Shown: one piece after another, positions 46,078 through 55,972 of the stretch | Numbering within the stretch: the first letter of the stretch is position 1 | Layout of the letters: the number at the start of each line of letters is the position of its first letter | NCBI GenBank assembly: GCA_963771705.1 | Contig: CAVYUP010000008.1 | Location: forward strand, 194,319-258,318 | Source: DATFVA01 sp963771705 | GTDB taxonomy: Bacteria > Bacteroidota > Ignavibacteria > Ignavibacteriales > Ignavibacteriaceae | Length of the DNA: 64,000 nucleotides | Direction: 5' to 3' | Translations under genes and position numbers: made by a program | The notes under the pieces: generated by a model | Told to the model about the DNA's origin: nothing | The model's input: the letters and a program-made list of their open reading frames with translations, nothing else | Database searches by the model: none

Positions 46078-47187
46078 ATGCTCTACTTTTTATCGGAATA
46101 TATAAATAAGGTATTTAATCCCCCCGGATTCGATGTTTTCCGGTTTATTACCTTCCGGTCGGCTTTATCGGCGATTACCGCCCTGTTTCTTTCCTTTTAT
46201 TTAGGACCGAAGATTATACGCAAGCTTCAGCAGAACCAGATCGGTGAAGCGAAGAAGATCGATGGTCCCAAGTTTCACTGGTCGAAAGCAGGTACCCCGA
46301 CTATGGGGGGACTAATAATAATTTTATGTGTAGTTATCCCTGTGCTCCTCTGGTCGAATATCTTAAGCATTTACATCATACTGATCCTTTCCGGTACGAT
46401 CTGGCTTAGCGGGGTAGGTTTCCTTGATGACTATCTTAAAGTAGTAAAAAAACTGCCTAACGGGCTGATAGCTCGTTACAAGCTGCTAGGACAGGTAATA
46501 ATAGGACTGGCTATTGGTTCTGTAATTTATTTCGCTCCGCAGTTTGAGGGAATACATTCATTAACAACGGTGCCATTCCTTAAGAACGTTAATTTCGATT
46601 TCTCAATATTTTATATACCTGTTGTGGTTTTTATAGTAACAGCTACCTCGAACGCTGTTAATTTAACAGACGGACTGGACGGACTTGCGATCGGGGTAAT
46701 CACCATTGTTATGCTTACCCTCGCGATAATCAGCTATGTAAGCGGCAACTCGATTTTCTCAAACTATCTGAATATAATTTATCTCCCGGGGGCCGGAGAG
46801 CTCACAGTTTTTGTAGCCGCTCTGGTAGGTGCTTCGCTTGGATTCCTCTGGTTCAACTCGTACCCGGCCCAGGTTTTTATGGGAGATACAGGTTCTCTTG
46901 CACTCGGAGGAGCGTTTGGAATTCTTGCGGTACTTATAAAAAAAGAATTATTGATCCCTATACTAGGAGGAATATTTTTCCTGGAGACAATCTCGGTTAT
47001 CATTCAGAGAGTTTATTTCAAGATAACGAAAAAGAAATATGGCGAGGGGCGAAGAGTCTTTAAGATGGCCCCCATTCATCATCATTTCGAAATGATGGGC
47101 TGGCCTGAGCCCAAGATAGTAATCAGGTTTTATATTATTGCGATCATACTGGCCATTATAAGTCTGGCCTCATTTAAGATAAGATAA
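46078..47187 (+). CDS. mraY: Phospho-MurNAc-pentapeptide transferase MraY
   Basis: Transfers phospho-MurNAc-pentapeptide to undecaprenyl phosphate, making lipid I in the inner membrane. 369 residues with ten hydrophobic helices. Signature stretches: KAGTPTMGGLIII near 72-84, FLDDYLKVVKK near 115-125 (catalytic DD pair), NAVNLTDGLDGLAIG near 195-209, GDTGSLALGG near 270-279 and MAPIHHHFEMMG near 335-346. Follows murF by 2 bases; murD starts 1 base after. Confidence 0.97.
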   Translation: MLYFLSEYINKVFNPPGFDVFRFITFRSALSAITALFLSFYLGPKIIRKLQQNQIGEAKKIDGPKFHWSKAGTPTMGGLIIILCVVIPVLLWSNILSIYIILILSGTIWLSGVGFLDDYLKVVKKLPNGLIARYKLLGQVIIGLAIGSVIYFAPQFEGIHSLTTVPFLKNVNFDFSIFYIPVVVFIVTATSNAVNLTDGLDGLAIGVITIVMLTLAIISYVSGNSIFSNYLNIIYLPGAGELTVFVAALVGASLGFLWFNSYPAQVFMGDTGSLALGGAFGILAVLIKKELLIPILGGIFFLETISVIIQRVYFKITKKKYGEGRRVFKMAPIHHHFEMMGWPEPKIVIRFYIIAIILAIISLASFKIR

Positions 47188-47188
47188 A

Positions 47189-48535
47189 ATGAATATAGCA
47201 GGAAAAAAAGTTACCATAGTTGGCGCGAAAAGAAGCGGTGCAGGCGCAGCGAAGCTGGCCGCAAGATTAGGCGGAATTTCGTTTGTAACTGATACAGCTT
47301 CCGGAAAAGCACTTGATGAATATCTGGAAATACTAAGGTCAAATAAAATAGAATTTGAGACGGGGGGTCATTCTGACAGAGCTCTGGACTGCGACCTGAT
47401 GGTTGTTAGTCCCGGCGTACCCTCAGATGCCGAAATAATTAAAACTGCCCGTCAGAAGAAAATAAAGATCATCGGTGAACTCGAGCTTGCAGCGTCTGTC
47501 TGCAAAGGGAATATCATTGCTATTACCGGCACTAATGGAAAGACCACCACCACCAGTCTGTGCGGACACGTATTCAATGTTTGCGGCAAAAAAGCATATA
47601 CAGCCGGCAACATAGGAGTCGCATTCTCTGAAATCGCTCTTGATGTTAAGGAAGATGAATTTGCCGCACTTGAAGTTTCCAGCTTTCAGCTTGATCTGAT
47701 CGATAAGTTCAAACCAAAGATCGCGATGATTCTGAATATAACTCCCGATCATCTGAACCGGTATGAGAATAAGCTTGAAAATTATATCAAATCCAAGCTT
47801 AATATATACAGAAACCAGGATGAGAATGATTTCCTGATACTGAATAAGGATAATGAAACTTTAATGGATTCCGTTCAGAAGCATAAAAGCAAATCATTTT
47901 ATTTCTCCCTGAAGGAAACGCTGAATAACGGAACATATAATTCGGGCGAAGATATATTTTTTAACAGAGAGAGCCGTCTGGAGTTCAGCTGTAAGGTATC
48001 AGATATAAATCTTATCGGCGAGCATAACATCGCGAACGCAATGGCTGTTATTACCGCGGCAAAACTTTTCGGACTTGAAAATCAATCAATAATAAAAGCT
48101 TTAAGAACGTTTGAGGGAGTTGAGCACAGACTTGAATTTGTAAGAGAGATAGAAGGTGTGAAATATATAAATGACTCAAAGGCCACAAATGTAGATTCTG
48201 TATGGTACGCTCTTAAAGGCTTTCCGGGACAGATTTTTCTGATACTGGGGGGACAGGATAAAGGCAACGATTACAACCAGATAAGACCACTGGTTCTTGA
48301 AAAAGTAATTAAGATTTATGCGATAGGTTCATCCGCGGATAAAGTATTTAACTTCTTCCACAGAGACATAAAAGTTGAAGTTAAACAGACACTCGAAGAT
48401 GTTGTTCATGCGGCTAACCTTGAAGCCAGACCGGGTGATATTGTTCTCCTTTCACCGGCCTGTGCCAGCTTTGATATGTTTGAAAACTATGAGCATCGCG
48501 GAAAAGTATTTAAGGAAGCAGTAAACAAACTATAA
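47189..48535 (+). CDS. murD: UDP-MurNAc-L-Ala D-glutamate ligase MurD
   Basis: Adds D-glutamate to UDP-MurNAc-L-Ala. 448 residues; the N-terminal Rossmann-like GAKRSGAGAAKLAARLGG, P-loop ITGTNGKTTTTSL near 112-124, NITPDHLNRYENK near 181-193, and KATNVDSVWYAL near 330-341 are family motifs, as is LLSPACASFDMFENYEHRG at the C-terminus. The stop shares a base with ftsW start (48535). No unusual features. Confidence 0.96.
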   Translation: MNIAGKKVTIVGAKRSGAGAAKLAARLGGISFVTDTASGKALDEYLEILRSNKIEFETGGHSDRALDCDLMVVSPGVPSDAEIIKTARQKKIKIIGELELAASVCKGNIIAITGTNGKTTTTSLCGHVFNVCGKKAYTAGNIGVAFSEIALDVKEDEFAALEVSSFQLDLIDKFKPKIAMILNITPDHLNRYENKLENYIKSKLNIYRNQDENDFLILNKDNETLMDSVQKHKSKSFYFSLKETLNNGTYNSGEDIFFNRESRLEFSCKVSDINLIGEHNIANAMAVITAAKLFGLENQSIIKALRTFEGVEHRLEFVREIEGVKYINDSKATNVDSVWYALKGFPGQIFLILGGQDKGNDYNQIRPLVLEKVIKIYAIGSSADKVFNFFHRDIKVEVKQTLEDVVHAANLEARPGDIVLLSPACASFDMFENYEHRGKVFKEAVNKL

Positions 48536-49656
48536 TGAAGAAACTGTCGATTACAATATTTCTTGACGCATTTGTATTAACCCTGCTGGGACTGGTACTG
48601 GTGATGAGCGCAAGCAGCACATACAGTGCTTTTAAGTTTGACAGTCTGTTTCATTTATTTAACTCGCATTTCTTCAAGGTGATCATCGGTATCTGCCTTA
48701 TGATCGGCTTCGCGATGATACCATATGAAATATATAAGGATTTCAGCAAGCCGGTTTTAATATCAGCAGTTGTTTTACTGGTAGTAACGATGATTATTGC
48801 TCCTGATATTAAGGGAGCGGGAAGATGGATAAACCTGGGATTTATGACCTTCCAGCCGTCCGACTTCGCCAGGCTGGCACTGATAGTTCACCTTGCGGCT
48901 CTGCTTGAGAGCAAGGGGAAAGAAATTGAAGATTTTAAACATGGATTTATCTACCTGTTTATATGGGTAATTATGGTTGCCGGGTTGATTTTTATCCAGC
49001 CGAATCTCAGTAACGGAATTCTGGTGCTTATTATATCGCTTACAATATTATTCGTAGGGGGTGCCAAAATACAGCATATTCTCGGTTCAATAGGAGTATG
49101 CGGTTTTGCCGGCGGTATCGGAGCAATGCTCTTTGCGCACTCGCGTGAGAGGATATTAACTTTTATACACAGCTTCAGTAACGGCGGCGACATAAATATT
49201 CAGGTAAAACAGGCTTTATTAGGTTTGGGCAGCGGCGGCATTCTTGGTGTCGGAATGGGCCACAGCAGACAGAGCAATCTCTTCCTCCCCGAGGCTTACG
49301 GTGACTTCATATTTGCTATCCTCGGAGAAGAACTAGGGTTCATTGGTTCAGTGATAGTTCTATTTGCTTATCTTGTTCTCTTTACAGCAGGAATTCTGAT
49401 AGCAAAAAAATGTAAAGATGTGTTCGGGCAGCTCCTTGCTTTCGGAATTTCGATCTCAGTACTGGTAAACGCGTTCATTAACGTTGCTGTGGCTACAGGA
49501 TTAGTACCGACAACAGGTCTGCCGCTCCCTTTTATTAGTTACGGAGGCACCTCGCTGATATTTATGTGTATTTCAACCGGAATACTAGTGAACATCGGGA
49601 TGTCTAACGCGATGCTTCAGAATAAAAGCAACAGCGCAAAAACGGTTCAGGATTAA
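48535..49656 (+). CDS. ftsW: Septal peptidoglycan glycosyltransferase FtsW (SEDS family)
   Basis: Polymerises lipid II into glycan strands with FtsI at the septum. 373 residues and about ten membrane helices. GAGRWINLGFMTFQPSDFARLAL near 95-117 is the SEDS signature, with the LFLPEAYGDFIFAILGEE segment near 246 and TGLPLPFISYGGTSLIF near 327-343. The stop is followed by murG 3 bases later. The first ATG begins at the overlapping base with murD. Confidence 0.96.
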   Translation: MKKLSITIFLDAFVLTLLGLVLVMSASSTYSAFKFDSLFHLFNSHFFKVIIGICLMIGFAMIPYEIYKDFSKPVLISAVVLLVVTMIIAPDIKGAGRWINLGFMTFQPSDFARLALIVHLAALLESKGKEIEDFKHGFIYLFIWVIMVAGLIFIQPNLSNGILVLIISLTILFVGGAKIQHILGSIGVCGFAGGIGAMLFAHSRERILTFIHSFSNGGDINIQVKQALLGLGSGGILGVGMGHSRQSNLFLPEAYGDFIFAILGEELGFIGSVIVLFAYLVLFTAGILIAKKCKDVFGQLLAFGISISVLVNAFINVAVATGLVPTTGLPLPFISYGGTSLIFMCISTGILVNIGMSNAMLQNKSNSAKTVQD

Positions 49657-49659
49657 ACA

Positions 49660-50763
49660 ATGGCAGCTTCAAAAACAGTGTACAGGTTCTTATTTGCAGG
49701 GGGAGGGACAGGCGGACACCTGTTTCCCGCTGTAGCTGTTGCCGAAAGAATTAAAGCAAGGATTCCTGAAGCTGACATTTTGTTTGTTGGTACGAAAAAT
49801 AAAATTGAAGGAAGAGTTGTTCCGAAGCTGGGATATAAGTTCAAATCGATATGGATAAAAGGATTTTCCCGGAAGTTTAACCTTGAAAATATTCTGTTTC
49901 CTGTTAAACTGATAGTATCCTTATTTCAGTCTTTAATCATAAATATGAGTTTCAGGCCGAAGGTTGCTATTGGATCCGGCGGATATGTATCCGGACCGGC
50001 GATATGGGGCTCTTCTGTAATGGGAGCAAAGATTATTCTCCTTGAGCAGAACAGTTATCCCGGTGTAACAACGAGATTACTGGAAAGATATGCTGATGAA
50101 ATTCACGTTAGCTATTCAGATTCGGAAAAGTATTTAAGGTTTAAGGATAAAATTAAGGTAACCGGAAACCCGGTGCGTGAGAGTCTTGGTGAGATGAACA
50201 AAGAAAGCGCGTTAAAACATTTTAATCTTAGCCGGGAGAAGAAAACGCTGCTGGTATTAGGAGGGAGTCTTGGAGCTGCCTCGATAAATGAAGCAGTCGC
50301 TTTTTCTGTTGAAATCTTCAGGCAAAGAAATCTTCAGTTAGTATGGCAAACAGGAAGTTTATATTACGATAAATATAAAAACCTTAACGGCGACGGAGTT
50401 ATTGTTCTACCCTTTATTGAAGATATGAACCAGGCATATTCGGCCGCTGACATGGTTGTTGCCAGGGCTGGCGCTACAACGATAGCCGAACTGCTGGTAC
50501 TCGGATTACCCGCTGTACTGGTACCTTCGCCCAACGTAGCTGAGAATCATCAGTACTATAACGCTAAATCACTTGAAGATGAGAATGCAGCTTTGCTAAT
50601 AGAAGATAAAAATGTTAAGGATGTATTGGCTGATAATATAATTTCGACAATATTTGATGTTGATAAATTAGAAATTTTGAAAACCAATGCGGGCAGACTT
50701 GCTAAGCCGGATGCCGCTTCATTAATTGCGGACAGCGCAATAAAATTTGCAGACGCATTATGA
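49660..50763 (+). CDS. murG: Lipid II synthase MurG (GT28)
   Basis: Adds GlcNAc to lipid I at the inner face of the inner membrane. 367 residues: N-terminal GGGTGGHLFPAVAVAERI near 12-29, GGYVSGPAIWGS near 108-119, the GSLGAASINEAV segment near 205 and the UDP-GlcNAc motif ARAGATTIAELLVLGLPAVL near 267-286 with the terminal PNVAENHQYYNA segment. Its stop overlaps the ATG of the following gene by 4 bases. Confidence 0.96.
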   Translation: MAASKTVYRFLFAGGGTGGHLFPAVAVAERIKARIPEADILFVGTKNKIEGRVVPKLGYKFKSIWIKGFSRKFNLENILFPVKLIVSLFQSLIINMSFRPKVAIGSGGYVSGPAIWGSSVMGAKIILLEQNSYPGVTTRLLERYADEIHVSYSDSEKYLRFKDKIKVTGNPVRESLGEMNKESALKHFNLSREKKTLLVLGGSLGAASINEAVAFSVEIFRQRNLQLVWQTGSLYYDKYKNLNGDGVIVLPFIEDMNQAYSAADMVVARAGATTIAELLVLGLPAVLVPSPNVAENHQYYNAKSLEDENAALLIEDKNVKDVLADNIISTIFDVDKLEILKTNAGRLAKPDAASLIADSAIKFADAL

Positions 50764-51239
50764 ACACAGATGAATTAAATACGAAAGAGACCTTTAAGTA
50801 TAATATGTCTTTCTATTATCAATCGACTATCATTTACTTAATTGTGTTTGCTCTTTACCTGGTTATCCGCGGAGAGTTTGTTGAAGAAACTTTCACACTG
50901 ATAACGAAGGATCCGATAATTTATCTGCTTGGAGCGATTGTGATTATTTCACTGGTAAGTCTCCTTTATAATATCTATAAAAATAAATACCTGGAAATAA
51001 GCGGGGAAGGTATTGCATTTGTAACCAGGTTCGGCAGGAAGACAATCGTTCTTGACCAGATAAAGAGAATAAAGATATCAAGGCGCAGAGAAAGAATACA
51101 GAATCATGCTTTCAGACTTGTAAGGATAAAATTAAAGAACAGAAGGCGTTCAGTAATTATAAGACCTTATGATTATGAGAATGAGGATAAATTACTGCAG
51201 AAATTTGAACTATTAAAAGCAAGAGTAGAAGAAGTTTAA
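50760..51239 (+). CDS. Two-helix membrane protein with PH-like tail, inserted in the dcw cluster
   Basis: A 159-residue protein I cannot assign to a named family. After about 18 soluble residues, two helices span about 21-38 and 55-72, separated by an outside loop with a VEETFTLITKDP stretch. The 85-residue tail (YLEISGEGIAFVTRFGRKTIVLDQIKRIKISRRR, later RRSVIIRPYDYENEDKL) has the strand pattern of a bacterial PH domain, basic where it would face the membrane. It overlaps murG by 4 bases and its stop shares a base with the murC ATG, so it is part of the operon. Homologues would need to be sought; no catalytic residues are evident. Confidence 0.75.
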   Translation: MNTDELNTKETFKYNMSFYYQSTIIYLIVFALYLVIRGEFVEETFTLITKDPIIYLLGAIVIISLVSLLYNIYKNKYLEISGEGIAFVTRFGRKTIVLDQIKRIKISRRRERIQNHAFRLVRIKLKNRRRSVIIRPYDYENEDKLLQKFELLKARVEEV

Positions 51240-52609
51240 TGTTTAAGAATATTCACAGAGTACATTTTGTAGGTATAGGCGGCATCGGAATGAGCGGTCT
51301 TGCTGAGATACTTTTAAGTCAGGGTTTTGAAGTTTCCGGTTCTGACAGGGCATTGACTGAAATTACGGATCACCTTTCCAAACTGGGAATAACAATTTAC
51401 GAAGGACATTCGCCCGAAAACTTAAAAGATGTGGATGTACTTGTATATTCCTCTGCTGTTACGGTAGGCAACCCTGAAGTAAAGGCTGCTATAGAAAGGA
51501 AGATTCCTGTTATAAAGCGCGCGGAAATGCTGGCAGAATCGATGAGGATGAAATACGGAATAGGTATAGCCGGAACACATGGTAAAACAACTACCACCTC
51601 AATGGTAGGGTTAACGTTGACCGAAGGAAATATCGATCCCACCATTATAGTCGGCGGGAAGCTCAGCGGATTAGGCGGCACGAATGCAAGGCTTGGTCAT
51701 GGAGAGTTTATAGTCGTTGAGGCGGATGAGTTCGACAGGACCTTCTTAAAACTTACTCCCACTATCGCCGCGCTGACGACACTGGAAAGCGAACATCTGG
51801 ACACTTATAAGGACCTTGTAGATATCCAAACCGCTTTCACCGAATTTGCCAACAAAGTTCCGTTTTACGGTTTTGTAGTACTCTGCCTTGACGAGCCGGG
51901 ATTACAGGATATTATTCCTTCTATAAATAAGAAGATTATTACGTACGGATTAACTCCCCAGGCGGACGTCCGTGCTGTAGATATCGCTCATAAACAATTT
52001 TCAAGTGAATTTACCGTTAAGTACAGAGGTCAGGATTTAGGAAGGATAAAGCTGAACATCCCGGGAGTTCATAATGTTAAGAACGCGCTGGTTGCCGTTA
52101 TCATAGCAAGAGAACTTGAAATAGAATTTCCTGTAATCAAAAAGGCCCTGGAATCGTTCTCAGGAGTTTACAGAAGATTTGAGATTAAATATGATAAGGA
52201 AATTCTTGTAGTAGACGATTATGCTCATCATCCGACAGAAACAAGTGCGTCGCTTGCAGGAATAAGAGCGGGGTGGAGCAGGCGTTTAGTCGCGGTATTC
52301 CAGCCTCATCTCTACTCAAGGACGAGGGATTTCTACCAGGAATTCGGAAGAAGTTTTCTTAATTCAGATATCTTCGTATGCACTGATGTTTATCCGGCCC
52401 GCGAGGAACCGATTCCCGGTGTTTCGGGAGCGCTTATTGCGGACGCAGCAAAAAAGTTCGGACATAAAAATGTAATGTATGTCCCTGATAAAAAAGAAAT
52501 CCCTGCAGTGTTAAACGAATTGAAAAAGGATAATGATATAATAATAACCATGGGTGCCGGAGATATCTGGAAGTTCGGCGAAGAATTTATAAGGATGATA
52601 AAACATTGA
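51239..52609 (+). CDS. murC: UDP-MurNAc L-alanine ligase MurC
   Basis: Adds L-alanine to UDP-MurNAc. 456 residues with GIGGIGMSGLAEILLSQG near 12-29, P-loop GTHGKTTTTSM near 112-122, and EADEFDRTFLKL near 163-174 (catalytic acids), then DDYAHHPTE near 323-331 and MGAGDIWK near 440-447. Its stop (TGA) overlaps the TTG start of ftsQ. Order murG-X-murC-ftsQ is standard except for gene X. Confidence 0.96.
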   Translation: MFKNIHRVHFVGIGGIGMSGLAEILLSQGFEVSGSDRALTEITDHLSKLGITIYEGHSPENLKDVDVLVYSSAVTVGNPEVKAAIERKIPVIKRAEMLAESMRMKYGIGIAGTHGKTTTTSMVGLTLTEGNIDPTIIVGGKLSGLGGTNARLGHGEFIVVEADEFDRTFLKLTPTIAALTTLESEHLDTYKDLVDIQTAFTEFANKVPFYGFVVLCLDEPGLQDIIPSINKKIITYGLTPQADVRAVDIAHKQFSSEFTVKYRGQDLGRIKLNIPGVHNVKNALVAVIIARELEIEFPVIKKALESFSGVYRRFEIKYDKEILVVDDYAHHPTETSASLAGIRAGWSRRLVAVFQPHLYSRTRDFYQEFGRSFLNSDIFVCTDVYPAREEPIPGVSGALIADAAKKFGHKNVMYVPDKKEIPAVLNELKKDNDIIITMGAGDIWKFGEEFIRMIKH

Positions 52610-53379
52610 AGAAGGAAACCAGAAGTAAAATATTAGGACTTCTGTTGTTTGTAATATTAACGGTCTGGATCCTCTATCTCTCATTAGCTGTACAGAGGCC
52701 GGAGCTGGATGAACAGATAAGATCGATTACGATTACAGGGAATAACCTTCTCAACGAAAATGATTACCTTGCTTACGCGAAACTGACCGGGAATGATTTA
52801 TCGGGAAATGTTACACTTCCTGTTATTAAATCGCGGCTTGAGAAACATCCCTATATAAAAAGAGCTGACGTTGAGTTCAGCGGGAACAATGAAGTTCATA
52901 TAAATCTGAATGAGAAAAAGATTAAAGCGGTACTTGTAAGTGATAATAAACTATTCCTGGCCACCGGTAATTTTGAAATACTGCCTTTAATTCAGAATAC
53001 TAAAGTTTCAAATATGCCAGTTGTTACGAATCTCAGCAGCGATATTCTTTTGAAGAAAAATGAAATACTCAAGACGCCCGGACTTGTTGAGGCATTTAAG
53101 ATACTGGATGCGGCTGATATGACCGGCGGAGGGCTTGCGAAGACACTCTCCGAGATCAACCTGAGGAACGGGGGAGATATCATCCTGCTGTTCTCTGGAA
53201 TAAAGCCTCCGGTAATTTTAGGCAAAGGCAATACAGCGGAGAAAATATATGCCTTCAATCAATTAGTAAACGTTGACAACGCAGATAAGGCTATGGTTAT
53301 GAACAGCTCTTACGTTGATCTGAGATTCAAGAATGAAATTTTTCTCGGTAATTATGATAAAACGGATTTAACTGAATGA
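52606..53379 (+). CDS. ftsQ: Cell division protein FtsQ-like
   Basis: A 257-residue bitopic protein: short basic cytoplasmic start, one helix (about 9-29), then a POTRA-like domain (about 38-110: TITGNNLLNENDYLAYAKL, then KRADVEFSGNNEVHINLNEK) and a beta-domain. Position between murC and ftsA and the topology support FtsQ; sequence identity in this family is low. Start is TTG at 52606, giving a 4-base overlap with murC; no in-frame ATG occurs upstream of the helix. Confidence 0.85.
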   Translation: MKKETRSKILGLLLFVILTVWILYLSLAVQRPELDEQIRSITITGNNLLNENDYLAYAKLTGNDLSGNVTLPVIKSRLEKHPYIKRADVEFSGNNEVHINLNEKKIKAVLVSDNKLFLATGNFEILPLIQNTKVSNMPVVTNLSSDILLKKNEILKTPGLVEAFKILDAADMTGGGLAKTLSEINLRNGGDIILLFSGIKPPVILGKGNTAEKIYAFNQLVNVDNADKAMVMNSSYVDLRFKNEIFLGNYDKTDLTE

Positions 53380-54623
53380 GAAAAGAAATTATAGCGGGAC
53401 TCGATTTAGGAACTACCAAAGTCTGCGCGGTAATAGCGGAAAAGCTTGATGAAAGCAAATTTGATATACTCGGTTTCGGCGTTGCACCTTCGGAAGGACT
53501 GCACAAAGGTCTGGTTGCGAACATAGGTAAGACTGCCGAAGCAATAAGAAGCGCGGTTTCGATTGCATCTAACAGGGCAGGGTTCGAGGTTACGCATGTT
53601 AACGTTGGTGTAGCCGGCGAGCACATCACCAGTATGCGGCACAGGAATTACGTTACTATAAGCGGAGAGGACAGGGAGATAACCAAAGCTGACCTTGAAA
53701 GACTTGAAAATGATGTACGTACGATTCACATACCGTCGGACCGGCAGATCCTGCACATTATTCCTGAAGAATTTTCAATAGATCATCAGCCGGGTATTGA
53801 AAATCCGATTGGTATGTCGGGCTCGCGTTTAGAAGCCACCAATCACATCGTACTTGCATCAATTCCGGCTATTCAAAACATAAGAAAATCAGTTGAGCGC
53901 GCGGGACTGCATGTTCAGGATTACATTCTGCAGCCCATCGCTTCGAGCACATCAGTGCTGGAGGAAAGCGAGAAGGATTTAGGCGTTGCTTTGATCGATA
54001 TAGGCGGGGGCACAACAGATATCGCGATCTTCCATAATAAGGCGATCAAACATACGAAGGTTATCGGAGTTGCCGGCAACCAGGTTACAAATGATATAAG
54101 GGAATCATTAGGAGTTGTAACAGAAGAAGCCGAAAAGCTTAAGAAGGAATTCGGATACGCAGCCGAGAACGCGATAATTAAAGACGAAGATATTTTAATA
54201 AAAGGCGTGGGTGCGCGGGGCAATACGAAAATTCCGATAAGTCTGCTTACCCAGATTATCAGTCTGAGAATGAGGGAATTATTTATCCTGGTTGATAATG
54301 AAATAAGGAGCGCAGGATTTAAGAATAAAATAAAGGCCGGCATCGTACTAACCGGCGGCGGATCACTCCTGAAAGGATGTGCCGAACTTGCAGAAGAAGT
54401 ATTCGGACTTCCGACGAGGATGGGAGTACCGCAGGAATTAGGAGCAGGACTTTCGAACGAAATTGAGAGTCCCGAGTTTGCCACCGTTGCAGGTTTAATC
54501 CGGGGCATACCCGGAGGAAAATCGAGTGAGTACCAGGGATTAATTAAAGCCAGGAAGCAGAAAAACAAAAACAAAATATCCCTGATAGTCAAAAGAGTTC
54601 AGCAGTTTTTTGATGAATTATAA
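53376..54623 (+). CDS. ftsA: Cell division protein FtsA
   Basis: Actin-like protein that tethers FtsZ to the membrane and recruits later division proteins. 415 residues with IAGLDLGTTKVCAVIAE near 6-22 (phosphate 1 loop), SSTSVLEESEKDLGVALIDIGGGTTDIAIF near 189-218 and GIVLTGGGSLLKG near 322-334. The final KISLIVKRVQQFFDEL is an amphipathic membrane-targeting helix. Overlaps ftsQ by 4 bases; ftsZ starts 21 bases after it. Confidence 0.95.
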   Translation: MRKEIIAGLDLGTTKVCAVIAEKLDESKFDILGFGVAPSEGLHKGLVANIGKTAEAIRSAVSIASNRAGFEVTHVNVGVAGEHITSMRHRNYVTISGEDREITKADLERLENDVRTIHIPSDRQILHIIPEEFSIDHQPGIENPIGMSGSRLEATNHIVLASIPAIQNIRKSVERAGLHVQDYILQPIASSTSVLEESEKDLGVALIDIGGGTTDIAIFHNKAIKHTKVIGVAGNQVTNDIRESLGVVTEEAEKLKKEFGYAAENAIIKDEDILIKGVGARGNTKIPISLLTQIISLRMRELFILVDNEIRSAGFKNKIKAGIVLTGGGSLLKGCAELAEEVFGLPTRMGVPQELGAGLSNEIESPEFATVAGLIRGIPGGKSSEYQGLIKARKQKNKNKISLIVKRVQQFFDEL

Positions 54624-54644
54624 ATTCTATTATAGGAGGTAACT

Positions 54645-55928
54645 ATGTCGCGATTTGCAACTATTGACAGAAGCAAGCCAATGTCCGCTATACTGAAAGT
54701 GGTAGGTGTTGGCGGAGGAGGCTGCAATGCTATTGAAAGCATGATCGCACGCGGACTAAGTGGTGTGGAATACGTTGCTGTTAATACAGATGCCCAGGTA
54801 TTAAGCGGCAGCAGTGCTACTCATAAAATCCAGTGCGGCTCGAGCATAACGAGAGGACTTGGCGCAGGAGCCGACCCTAACGTTGGGAGAAAGTCGTTGG
54901 AAGAAGACAGAGAAAAGCTATCCGAAGTCCTTGGCGGAAGCGATATGGTTTTTGTTACCGCAGGAATGGGCGGCGGCACCGGAACTGGAGGCGCGCCTGT
55001 AGTTGCTTCTATTGCCAAGAGCATTGGTGCTCTGGTTGTGGGCATAGTTACCAAGCCTTTCCGCTGGGAAGGGAAGAAGCGTATGCTGAATGCGGAGCAG
55101 GGAATACAGGATCTGAAGAATCACGTAGATTCACTAATAGTAATTCCGAACGAGAGGCTGCTGAACATTCTTGATAAAGGCGTAAATGCCTTTGCAGCTT
55201 TTGACAAACCAAATGAAGTGCTGTATGAAGCGACGCGCGGGATTGCAGATATCATCACCGTTGAAGGGCTGATAAACGTCGACTTTGCCGATGTGAGATC
55301 TGTAATGAACCAGAGCGGCGACGCCCTGATGGGATGCGGAATTGCAAGCGGCGAGAACCGTGCAATTGAGGCAGCCCAGAAAGCTATCTCTAGTCCTCTT
55401 CTGGAAGGCGTAAACATCAAAGGCGCCAAGAGCGTATTACTAAACGTTACAGGTTCAAGCAACCTTACGATGCAGGAAATAAACGACGGCAACAACGTTA
55501 TTTTCGAAGCGGCCGGTGAGGAAGCAAATGTAATCTTCGGCTGTGTACAGAAAGAAGATATGAACGATTACGTATCATATACAGTAATAGCGACAGGCTT
55601 CGATTCGGGACATCAGCTGAACGCCAAAAAATCGTTTTCAATCGCTCCTCCGAAAAGGAAAGAAGAAGATACATTTAGAGGAGGGTTTAATTTCCTTGAA
55701 TCAAATGACGAGATCGATAAAGAAGACCTTGAAATTCCGACTATCTATCGGGTAAAGAGTCCCAAATCGAATATAGAAGAAAAAGAAGAGGAAGAGGCTC
55801 CGAAAAGCGGCTTCGAGTTTGACGCATCGCGTTACAGCTGGTCTAAAGAGAAGGCTCAGAAGAAAGAAGAAAAAGAGAACGACGATGATGAGGACAGCTC
55901 ATCATTCTTACGTATGATAATGGATTGA
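54645..55928 (+). CDS. ftsZ: Cell division GTPase FtsZ
   Basis: Tubulin-like GTPase forming the division ring. 427 residues; GVGGGGCNAIESM near 24-36 and the tubulin signature GGGTGTGGAP at about 109-118. The core ends near 320; the C-terminal linker is about 75 residues, rich in E and K, and finishes in the short FLRMIMD peptide where FtsA and other partners bind. A good GGAGG ribosome-binding site at 54634-54638 precedes the ATG. Last gene of the dcw cluster; the following gene is on the other strand. Confidence 0.97.
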   Translation: MSRFATIDRSKPMSAILKVVGVGGGGCNAIESMIARGLSGVEYVAVNTDAQVLSGSSATHKIQCGSSITRGLGAGADPNVGRKSLEEDREKLSEVLGGSDMVFVTAGMGGGTGTGGAPVVASIAKSIGALVVGIVTKPFRWEGKKRMLNAEQGIQDLKNHVDSLIVIPNERLLNILDKGVNAFAAFDKPNEVLYEATRGIADIITVEGLINVDFADVRSVMNQSGDALMGCGIASGENRAIEAAQKAISSPLLEGVNIKGAKSVLLNVTGSSNLTMQEINDGNNVIFEAAGEEANVIFGCVQKEDMNDYVSYTVIATGFDSGHQLNAKKSFSIAPPKRKEEDTFRGGFNFLESNDEIDKEDLEIPTIYRVKSPKSNIEEKEEEEAPKSGFEFDASRYSWSKEKAQKKEEKENDDDEDSSSFLRMIMD

Positions 55929-55972
55929 TTTTGCGGAATCTGTTGTAACAAAGGAGATCGTTCAGGTCGGGA

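Noticed and set aside
53921..54592. 223-codon open frame antisense to ftsA
   Set aside because: ftsA is complete and in operon context; the antisense frame has no homology-like motifs.
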